Source of the DNA: Gammaproteobacteria bacterium
GTDB lineage: Bacteria > Pseudomonadota > Gammaproteobacteria > Burkholderiales > Burkholderiaceae_B
Reading direction: 5' to 3'
DNA: 64,000 bases
Assembly (NCBI GenBank): GCA_018812945.1
Contig: JAHJCM010000031.1
Coordinates: 1-64,000 of the forward strand
Positions 56,514 to 64,000 of the stretch are shown here, one piece after another. Numbering within the stretch: the first letter of the stretch is position 1; each line of letters opens with the position of its first letter. The translations under genes and the position numbers were made by a program. The notes below the pieces were generated by a model, which was not told where the DNA came from, ran no database searches, and saw only the letters and a list, made by a program, of their open reading frames with translations.

Positions 56514-57086
56514 ATGTCCAAAGCCAAAATCGGCGCATTACTGATGCTCTTGGCCAGCCCCGCCTTGCAAGCCCAAACCCCAAGCCCGATACCGGTTGAA
56601 GAAGGCGATTTGCGCGCCTGTTTGCAGTTGGAGCAACAGGGTTTAAAACGATTCAACACGCTGGAGCAACGGGCCAGCGACCTGCGTGGCAGCGAGAAAC
56701 TCTTAAGCGAGCGGCGCCTTGCCTTGCAAAACCAGAAAGCCAAACTGGATGCGGGCAAGCCCGATCAAAAGGCAGTTGCGAATTTCAATGAAGCGGTGAA
56801 CACCTTTAACCTTCAGGCTGACCAGTTGAATGCAGACAAAGCTGAGTTTGAGAACGAGTCAGCTACTTACGACAACTGGGTCAACGACAACCTGAAACCG
56901 GTGTGTAACAAGGTGATCAACAAACCGGTAAATCCGGTGACATCCTTTTACGCTTGCGGCTTTAACAGCACACAGCCGATGGTCGATGTGCCCCACTGCA
57001 AATCCCTGCCCAACCTGGACAGCCTGAAAACCTGCATTCAAAAAGCAGGCAGCAAAACAGCCGCCTTGGAGGCTTGCAAGGGATAA
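56514..57086 (+). CDS. hypothetical secreted coiled-coil protein
   Basis: Signal peptide MSKAKIGALLMLLASPALQA; Cys-containing C-terminus; start uncertain. Confidence 0.65.
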   Translation: MSKAKIGALLMLLASPALQAQTPSPIPVEEGDLRACLQLEQQGLKRFNTLEQRASDLRGSEKLLSERRLALQNQKAKLDAGKPDQKAVANFNEAVNTFNLQADQLNADKAEFENESATYDNWVNDNLKPVCNKVINKPVNPVTSFYACGFNSTQPMVDVPHCKSLPNLDSLKTCIQKAGSKTAALEACKG

Positions 57087-57170
57087 CCCATGTGTGGGCT
57101 GTCCACCAAATTACTAGCTAAACGTTGATAGGGTTTGTGCATTGTTCTCACACCTCACCCCAATCGCAGT

Positions 57171-59096
57171 ATGAGCATCAACACCCTTCTGGCTGGCCCC
57201 GTGTTGCGTCGCATGCAAAGCGAGCGAATCACTTTGTGGTTGGCCACATCGCAACCCGTGCAATGGCGGCTTGCCCTGTTCCCTGACAAACACGATTCGC
57301 AGGTGCATGAAATTCGCGGGCATTGCCGTGAATTGAAAGTGGCCGAGCACTATTACATTCACCTGATTGACCTGCCCTTGAACATGCCCCTGCCTGCCGA
57401 CACCTGGGTGGGTTACGAGCTCAGCTACAAACACGGAGCAGATGGTGAATGGATCAACCTGACCCAGGAATCGCCACACCTGCTTTACCCCGGCAGAAGT
57501 ACGCTGGGGTTTGTCATTCACAGCCAGGTTCGCAGCATATTGCATGGTTCTTGCCGCAAGCCGCATTATGCGCGCAAGGAAGGCAGCTCGGCAGGTGATG
57601 GTCTGGTTCGGGCCGACCAACACTTGCTGGAACTGGCCGCCACGCCCACCGAATGGCCAGCGCTGCTCATGATGGGTGGCGATCAAATTTACACCGACGA
57701 TGTGGCTGGCCCCATGCTGGTGGCTATACACCGGTTATTGGACGGATTGAATTCGCCAGCCGAGCCTTTGCCGGGTACCCAACTGCACAGCAGCCATACC
57801 CTGCACCGCGACCAACCGCACTATTACACGCGCGATCAATTGTTGCCAAAAACCAGGGCCAACAAAGACATTCGCACCGTGCTGTTTACGGGTGTGAAAA
57901 AACCGGTGTTCACCACCGACAGTGCCCGAAACCATTTGATCTCGCTGGCCGAAGTCATGGCCATGTATCTCTTGGTGTGGTCGCCGATTCCCTGGCGCTA
58001 CACGGACATGACCATCCCACCGGAAGTGCCCACCGAATTTGCAGAACGCTATGAAGCACAACTGGAAGCGATGGAAGAATTTGTCGCGGAATTGGACTGT
58101 GTGCACCGCTTGATGGCCCACATACCCGTGGCCATGATGTTCGACGACCACGACATCACCGACGACTGGAACCTGAGTGCCGAGTGGGAAGAGACCGCTT
58201 ACGGTGAGCCATTCTCCCGTCGCATCATCGGCAATGCGCTTGTGGCCTACCTGGTTTGCCAGGCCTGGGGCAATGCACCGGAGAACTTTTCTGATGACAT
58301 GATGAAGAGCTGCGATGAGGCGCTGCAATTACCCGGCGAAGAAGCGCACGAAGATTTGATTTCCGAGTTGATTGCCTATCGCGGCTGGCAATACAAGTGG
58401 GACACCAAACCTGCTTTGATGGTGATCGACACGCGAACCAACCGCTGGCGGTCGGAATTCAACCCTGCACACCCTTCCGGGCTGATGGACTGGGAATCAC
58501 TGTCCGAGTTACAACAACAACTGCTGGGCCATGATGCCGTGTTGCTCGTGTCACCAGCACCAATGTTTGGTGTCAAACTGATTGAAACCATACAGAAAGT
58601 GTTTACCTGGTTTGGCAAACCCTTGATGGTGGATGCCGAAAACTGGATGGCCCACCGAGGCGCCGCGAGTACGCTGCTGAATTTGTTCCGGCACGGCAAA
58701 ACGCCCCAAAATTTTGTGATTCTCTCTGGCGATGTGCACTATTCATTCGCTTACGAAGTGGAACTTCGCAGCAAGAAAAACAGCCCCAATATTTGGCAAA
58801 TTACCAGCAGTGGTTTTAGAAATGAATTTCCGCGCAGACTGCTTGATGTTCTCGACCGAATGAATCGCTGGCTGTATGCCCCGTGGTCGCCTTTGAACTG
58901 GTTCACCAAACGCCGAAAAATGCGCATTGTGCCGCGCAAACCCGATCACGGCAGTCGTGGTGAGCGCTTGGTCAACGGCAGTGGAATCGGTTTGTTGACT
59001 CTGGATGCTGCCGGTGCCCCACTCAAAATTACTCAGCTGCTGGCCGACGGAGACACCATTGAATTTCGCAAGCGCATGGAAGACGAAGCGCACTGA
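57171..59096 (+). CDS. PhoD-like metallophosphatase (alkaline phosphatase D family)
   Basis: HGSCRKPHY, LLMMGGDQIYTDD, MMFDDHDITDDWN, FVILSGDVHYSF. Confidence 0.9.
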   Translation: MSINTLLAGPVLRRMQSERITLWLATSQPVQWRLALFPDKHDSQVHEIRGHCRELKVAEHYYIHLIDLPLNMPLPADTWVGYELSYKHGADGEWINLTQESPHLLYPGRSTLGFVIHSQVRSILHGSCRKPHYARKEGSSAGDGLVRADQHLLELAATPTEWPALLMMGGDQIYTDDVAGPMLVAIHRLLDGLNSPAEPLPGTQLHSSHTLHRDQPHYYTRDQLLPKTRANKDIRTVLFTGVKKPVFTTDSARNHLISLAEVMAMYLLVWSPIPWRYTDMTIPPEVPTEFAERYEAQLEAMEEFVAELDCVHRLMAHIPVAMMFDDHDITDDWNLSAEWEETAYGEPFSRRIIGNALVAYLVCQAWGNAPENFSDDMMKSCDEALQLPGEEAHEDLISELIAYRGWQYKWDTKPALMVIDTRTNRWRSEFNPAHPSGLMDWESLSELQQQLLGHDAVLLVSPAPMFGVKLIETIQKVFTWFGKPLMVDAENWMAHRGAASTLLNLFRHGKTPQNFVILSGDVHYSFAYEVELRSKKNSPNIWQITSSGFRNEFPRRLLDVLDRMNRWLYAPWSPLNWFTKRRKMRIVPRKPDHGSRGERLVNGSGIGLLTLDAAGAPLKITQLLADGDTIEFRKRMEDEAH

Positions 59097-59200
59097 TACG
59101 ACATCAAACCATGAATTACTGAACAAATTGACTGAGGTATCATCACGGGTCTCGCTAACTTGAGCATACTTGCGCATTCACTCACCACCTGCTGAAAACC

Positions 59201-60091
59201 ATGAGTCAAGCCAGTGCACTGCGATTGTTGTTGCTGTCCATGATCTGGGGTTCTTCGTTTGTGTTTTACAAAATTGCAGCCGCCGACATGGCACCTGCTT
59301 TGATGGCAGCGCTTCGGGTGGTGTTCGGTGCACTGTTTCTGGGCGGACTTTTTGCACTCACCCGCAAGCAAACCCAGGTCGCAAAGCGATGGAAGTTAAT
59401 TGCGTTAATTGCTGTATTTGCCTCCGCCTTGCCTTTCACTTTGGTGGCCTACGCCTCGCTCACGGTCACAGCGTCGGTGCTGGTAATTATCAACGCCACC
59501 GCGCCAATTTGGGCTGCGCTTGTTGCCCTGGTGTGGACCCGCGCCGTGCCCTCGCCCATGGCCTTGCTTGGGCTTGTTTTGGGCTTACTGGGTGTGGCAA
59601 TTATTGTGGGTTTTGATGCGGCAACCCTGAACACAGAAGGCACTGGGCTGGGTTTAACTGCGGCACTTGGCGCTGCGGCTTGCTATGGCATTGCCACCAA
59701 CATGGCGAAATACCTGGGCAGTGACATTGACCCGCTCACCAACGCGTTTGGTTGTTTGCTGATGGGTTCGTTTATTTTGATACCCTTTGTACCGTTTTAC
59801 CTGCCTGAGCAAATGCCTGCAATGAGCAGCTGGCTGGCCATTCTGGGTGTGGGTGTGTTGTGCAGTGGTGTGGCTTACCTGCTGTACTTCAGGCTGGTGA
59901 TGGACCTTGGGCCTACCTCGGCACTTACCGTCACCTTTTTAACTCCGGTATTCGGCGTGCTGTGGGGCAACCTTTTTCTAGGTGAAACCGTGGGTTGGCA
60001 CACTTTGGTCGGTGGTTTGGTGGTGTTGGCCGGCACAGCATTGGCGGCCGTCTACGGCCTTCAAAAAAACGATGCCGTACCCGTGGACTGA
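59201..60091 (+). CDS. DMT family (EamA) transporter
   Basis: 296 aa; LLLSMIWGSSFVFYKIA; two EamA-like repeats. Confidence 0.93.
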   Translation: MSQASALRLLLLSMIWGSSFVFYKIAAADMAPALMAALRVVFGALFLGGLFALTRKQTQVAKRWKLIALIAVFASALPFTLVAYASLTVTASVLVIINATAPIWAALVALVWTRAVPSPMALLGLVLGLLGVAIIVGFDAATLNTEGTGLGLTAALGAAACYGIATNMAKYLGSDIDPLTNAFGCLLMGSFILIPFVPFYLPEQMPAMSSWLAILGVGVLCSGVAYLLYFRLVMDLGPTSALTVTFLTPVFGVLWGNLFLGETVGWHTLVGGLVVLAGTALAAVYGLQKNDAVPVD

Positions 60092-60099
60092 TATAGATT

Positions 60100-61728
60100 T
60101 CAACGCGTTAAAACTACGCTTTGACAGTCCATGGAATCCACATTCACGGTGACCGTATTTAAATCCACGCCCAACACCTGTAGCAAACCATCGAGAATAT
60201 TGCCCACAAGCCCCAGGATAGGACTCAAGACAGGTTCAAGCGCATTCAGCAACAAGTTCACCAAACCGTTTACAACGCCACTAATCAGTGGCCCCACAAA
60301 GGGAAGGTCAATACCAAGGTCCAATTCTGTGTTTTGCAGTAAATTGCCCAGTGTCTCGCCCACGCTCAGTTCAATCGTTTCACTGAAAGGCGCTAACCCG
60401 TTAAAACTGTGCTGAACGGGGTCAGAGCGCAAACTGGTCTCGGCGGCCAAAGTAACGCCGGCATTCACCAAACCCAGAAAATTCACGTCAAGAATATCGG
60501 CCGGTGCACCGCATTCCAGCGCACCCACAGTGGTGTTCAGGTTACTCGCGCTGTCCGAGATGCATACTTCCGCCACTGCGGGTACAACCGTCATCACCAT
60601 GTTGTTGGTTGAACGCGGATACCGGCAGGTCAATTCATTTACCTCGGCCAGGCCACCCGCCACACGCAGTTGAAGCCCCAGATCAAGCGCACTCAAACTA
60701 ACAAGCGCCAGGTTGATATTCAAAGGCTGACGAATACGAACATCCAAGGCAACTTGTGCTGTTCGGCCCGTGACGATCGGGTCTTTGTAGGGCATTTTTC
60801 GGCCAACAAATACCTGTGGCGCTTCCAGAATATTCACGCCGACATCAAGATTCAGCAAACCCGATGAAATAGGCAGCACATAACCCACACCTTCCACTGC
60901 ATTCAGCAAAGTCACCTGTGCCAGTTGCCCAAGGTTAATATCAAGCGTGGTGTTGGTTCTACCCGATAAATCGAGGGCCACAAGATCACCCACAGTCAGG
61001 TTGACGTTGTTCAACGGCCCACTCAAGGCACTGAGAATGCCTTCAACTTCCATCTTGTCGGCTGCATCGGCATTGCCCACCACCAGAGCGTCTTGCAGCA
61101 AGCCCAACGCCGACACGTTCAACGACAACAAATCATTCACATTGGCCACACCCAGTTCAGTGGACAAAGCCAGCAAATCAACGCGAATATCGCTACCCAG
61201 CAAACTGCCCCACTGGGCCACAGTTAAATTGATTGCGCCGCCACCTAAAGCGGTCAACAAACCATTGAGCAAAGCAGATTGATTGGTGTCCACGTTGACC
61301 AGGCCACTGGATACCGACCCCACCACAGTGGGTGCCGCCGTGGCTTCGGCGAGGACGGTCACTTCACGGTTTGGCAAAAACACCAGCAAACCGTTGACCG
61401 GGCGAACAATCGTGACCCGGCTGGTGATGGAGTTGTCGCAATCATTGGTGGGTGCATTGTCGATAATGCACTCAATGGTCAGATCATCGTTGGCGCTTAC
61501 ACCGTTGGCCAGGGCAATGGCCTGTGCCTCGGCAAACTCGGGCCCGTTGGCCATTTGACGGGCGGCAGTCAGGGCAACCAGGTCAGCAACACCTTGCAAG
61601 CGGGTTTTTTCCCAAGCCATGTGCCCCACTGCCAGAACACCCATAGCGCCCATGCTCATGATTAGCACAAACACCGTCAAAATTGAATAGGCACCGCGTT
61701 GCGATTGCAGAGAATTGGGCTTAACCAT
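60100..61728 (-). CDS. TadG-like pilus/Flp assembly protein
   Basis: QRGAYSILTVFVLIMSMGAMGVLAVGHMAWEKTRLQGVADLVALTAARQMANG; internal ATG preferred; 8-bp overlap with tadE. Confidence 0.8.
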   Translation of the reverse strand: MVKPNSLQSQRGAYSILTVFVLIMSMGAMGVLAVGHMAWEKTRLQGVADLVALTAARQMANGPEFAEAQAIALANGVSANDDLTIECIIDNAPTNDCDNSITSRVTIVRPVNGLLVFLPNREVTVLAEATAAPTVVGSVSSGLVNVDTNQSALLNGLLTALGGGAINLTVAQWGSLLGSDIRVDLLALSTELGVANVNDLLSLNVSALGLLQDALVVGNADAADKMEVEGILSALSGPLNNVNLTVGDLVALDLSGRTNTTLDINLGQLAQVTLLNAVEGVGYVLPISSGLLNLDVGVNILEAPQVFVGRKMPYKDPIVTGRTAQVALDVRIRQPLNINLALVSLSALDLGLQLRVAGGLAEVNELTCRYPRSTNNMVMTVVPAVAEVCISDSASNLNTTVGALECGAPADILDVNFLGLVNAGVTLAAETSLRSDPVQHSFNGLAPFSETIELSVGETLGNLLQNTELDLGIDLPFVGPLISGVVNGLVNLLLNALEPVLSPILGLVGNILDGLLQVLGVDLNTVTVNVDSMDCQSVVLTR

Positions 61729-62158
61729 CGTTGGGCTCCACACGTGTTGTGGACTCTGCCGACAAATTCTCAGGCAAAGGAATGAAAAAGGAATTACCGA
61801 CCAGTGGGTTGCTGCTGTAGTTGGGATAATCAAGACGCACCCGCAGGCAGGTTGAGTCGCCGCAGGCATAGGAATTCACGGAAGGCACAACGCTTTCCCG
61901 GAAAGAACCCACGTAAGTGGGCAGCAGGTCTTCCAAAGCGTCTTGCGCAAGGCTTTCATAGTCGCCGACTGCAAAACCACTGCGATACACCGTGGCTTGC
62001 CGCGCGGCCTCACTGGTGGTGTTGTTCATGATCAACATGGCCCCCAACAGCACCGAGTACTCCACGATCGCGAAAATCACAGCCAGCAAAATTGGCAGTG
62101 TCAGCACCAGCTCGATCATGAGCGCGCCTCGCTGACGTAATTTAGACTGAATTTTCAT
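61721..62158 (-). CDS. TadE family pilus assembly protein
   Basis: RQRGALMIELVLTLPILLAVIFAIVEYSVLLGAMLIMNNTTSEAARQATVY. Confidence 0.85.
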   Translation of the reverse strand: MKIQSKLRQRGALMIELVLTLPILLAVIFAIVEYSVLLGAMLIMNNTTSEAARQATVYRSGFAVGDYESLAQDALEDLLPTYVGSFRESVVPSVNSYACGDSTCLRVRLDYPNYSSNPLVGNSFFIPLPENLSAESTTRVEPNDG

Positions 62159-62435
62159 GGTGGGATCGTCTTTGCCGAATGGGTTAGTCAAAAAGTGTTA
62201 ATCAAAACATTACCTAATCACTTTGCCATTCAACACTGGGAATAATAGGAATGAATAGGATGAATTTTACCCTCTTATTTGGGTAAAAGAAAAATATTTC
62301 ACTTATATTCCAATTAGATAAATATTATCGCGATATCAAATCCAAATTCAATCAAACAATTGATCAAGAACCCTTTGACTTACATTATGTCAGCTTTTTA
62401 CTTACAAATGATTAACCTGCGTTGGTAAAAAAACA

Positions 62436-62460
62436 AAAGCCGGCTGAACCAGCCGGCTTT
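62436..62460 (-). terminator. intrinsic (bidirectional-type) terminator after the His/Asp/Arg-rich gene
   Basis: AAAGCCGGCT-GAACC-AGCCGGCTTT. Confidence 0.75.
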
Positions 62461-62492
62461 GTGAAATAAAACTAAAACTTATTGTTTATCGC

Positions 62493-63065
62493 TTAGTCAT
62501 CTCGACCTCGACCATGTTTGCCATGTCCATGGCCTCGATCATCATGCTTCCAGTGTTTGCCGTGCCCACGGTGCTCATCTCGATCATAGTCCCGGCGATA
62601 TTCCCGCCGATCATAGTCCCGGCGATCACGGTGCTTGTGGTCGTAGTAATGGTCGCGATCATAACCACCCCGATCCACATACGTGATTCGGTCCCGGTAC
62701 ACGTAGCGCTGTTCGATGTAGCGCGGGCTGAAATCGTAATAGTCACGTGATCTTACGAAATACACTGGTCGTGAACACGCGTCATAGCGTCCACAATAGC
62801 GACCCCATTTTTTAAGGTGCCCAGGGGGTACATGCAAGTACACAGGTGCCAGAATACGTGACGGACGAGTCACAATGAGGGGCTCGGCATACACCAGAGC
62901 TGGGTAGCGCCCGTTGTCGATATTGACCGACCCATACACGCCAGGAAGCACTTCCCCGCCCACGCCAATTGAAATATTTACGGCCTGAGCCTGCGTGGGC
63001 GCCAAGGCAAGACCAGTCAGAACTGCAAAACTGGCCGAAAAAATCTTGAACAATCGAGTTTTCAT
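62493..63065 (-). CDS. secreted protein with His/Arg/Asp/Tyr-rich low-complexity tail
   Basis: MKTRLFKIFSASFAVLTGLALAPTQAQA signal; PVYLHVPPGHLKKWGRYCGRYDACSRPVYFV; tail YDRDHYYDHKHRDRRDYDRREYRRDYDRDEHRGHGKHWKHDDRGHGHGKHGRGRDD. Confidence 0.75.
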   Translation of the reverse strand: MKTRLFKIFSASFAVLTGLALAPTQAQAVNISIGVGGEVLPGVYGSVNIDNGRYPALVYAEPLIVTRPSRILAPVYLHVPPGHLKKWGRYCGRYDACSRPVYFVRSRDYYDFSPRYIEQRYVYRDRITYVDRGGYDRDHYYDHKHRDRRDYDRREYRRDYDRDEHRGHGKHWKHDDRGHGHGKHGRGRDD

Positions 63066-63198
63066 CACAAATCCTCCTTGCGGTGATGTCAACTAAAACG
63101 CAACGGCCTTCGTTTGGTTGACTCGGAATAAATAGGCGGTAACGCTTGTTTAACCCTATGATGGTCTTTCCCACACACAAGAATGATGGAGTAATAAA

Positions 63199-63582
63199 AT
63201 GACTAAAACTATGCGCGCAACAGCAATGGCAGTTTTGTTGAGCTTTTCAAGCAGCTTTATTGTGGCACCAGCCCACGCAGCAATCGTGAGCACCGAAGAA
63301 GCGGTTGCCATGCATCAGCAAGACCGCTCCGAACTCAAGCAATTCTTCGATCGTGAAGACATTGCCAAAGCCCTGCAAGCTCACGGCGTCAGCCCTGAAG
63401 TTGCCAAGGCACGTGTTGATTCCATGACAGAAGAAGAAGCCCAGAAGCTGGCCGCCCACATTGAGAACGCACCCGCAGGTGCCGGCATTGTTGGTGTACT
63501 ATTTACCGTCTTCATTATTTTGTTGGTAACAGACATTCTTGGCCTGACCAAGGTATTTCCGTTTACCCGTTCCGTTCGATGA
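63199..63582 (+). CDS. PA2779 family protein
   Basis: 127 aa; AIVSTEEAVAMHQQDRSELKQFFDREDIAKALQAHGVSPEVAKARVDSMTEEEAQKLAAHIE. Confidence 0.85.
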   Translation: MTKTMRATAMAVLLSFSSSFIVAPAHAAIVSTEEAVAMHQQDRSELKQFFDREDIAKALQAHGVSPEVAKARVDSMTEEEAQKLAAHIENAPAGAGIVGVLFTVFIILLVTDILGLTKVFPFTRSVR

Positions 63583-64000
63583 AATTACGTTTTTCCAGTA
63601 CCGCCTGGGCCCGCTTGGCGGGCTCAGCTGTACTTGTAGGGCTGTTGGCCTCTTGTTCAATTTTGCCAACAGTCCCGCAAGACCTTCAAAACACCGTTCA
63701 GTCTCAAGCCCCAGTTGAACTCAAAAATGTGCCTTTTTACGCACAGGAAGAGTTTTACTGCGGACCGTCAACATTGGCCATGGTGCTCAACCATGCCGGT
63801 GAAAACACCGATCCGAACAAACTGGCTGAGCTGGTTTACTTGCCTGGCCGCCAAGGCAGTTTGCAACTTGAAATGCTGGCTGCACCTCGCCGTTTGGGCT
63901 ACCTGAGTTACCAAATTGAACCCAAACTTCCCGCCCTGTTTGACGCCCTGAATGCTGGCGCACCGGTGGTGGTTTTGCTGAATCTTTCACTCCCGATTGC
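63579..64000 (+). CDS. PA2778 family C39-like cysteine peptidase, partial at right edge
   Basis: MKLRFSSTAWARLAGSAVLVGLLASC lipobox; VPFYAQEEFYCGPSTLAMVLNHAG; ATGA overlap with the PA2779 gene; open to window end. Confidence 0.85.
   Translation, partial: MKLRFSSTAWARLAGSAVLVGLLASCSILPTVPQDLQNTVQSQAPVELKNVPFYAQEEFYCGPSTLAMVLNHAGENTDPNKLAELVYLPGRQGSLQLEMLAAPRRLGYLSYQIEPKLPALFDALNAGAPVVVLLNLSLPI

Overview
This 64 kb window is a gene-dense bacterial chromosome segment. Gene content and architecture suggest a betaproteobacterium, Burkholderiales / Limnobacter-like (inference, no database search run). It contains about 57 protein-coding genes. I found no convincing tRNA, rRNA, CRISPR array, transposase, integron or phage. 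Main blocks: (1) an alkane/fatty-acid block at 0.2-9 kb (two AraC regulators, FadH, AlkB, thioesterase, GMC alcohol dehydrogenase, and a nitronate-monooxygenase-like gene broken by a 1-nt frameshift); (2) a Gly/Leu-rich repeat surface protein with a FecR/adhesin-like N-terminus; (3) MBL-fold protein / TetR / OYE / SIMPL genes; (4) a TetR-RND efflux-nitroreductase operon tiled by 4-bp start/stop overlaps; (5) a class-I (eukaryote/archaeal-like) HMG-CoA reductase gene next to a desC-desB-like oxygenic desaturase pair; (6) divergent LysE / YbfB-MFS genes plus a MocR regulator with a clear CAGTACAGAT operator cluster; (7) a TRAP (TakP-like)-TauE-Ntn-hydrolase operon; (8) a phnDEC operon carrying an atypical calcineurin-like protein instead of C-P lyase genes; (9) a ceramidase-like and a large lipase-like lipoprotein divergent from a TetR; (10) ahpC-ahpF, where ahpF has an in-frame TAA at codon 8; (11) a Fur-box-preceded PepSY/DUF3325/DUF3649 iron module; (12) a PhoD-like phosphatase, an orphan TadE/TadG pair and a PA2779/PA2778 (C39) pair at the right edge. 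The best candidates for follow-up are the HMGR-desCB neighbourhood, the phn operon with its atypical phosphoesterase, the ceramidase/lipase/TetR unit, the MocR operator array, and the ahpF nonsense codon.
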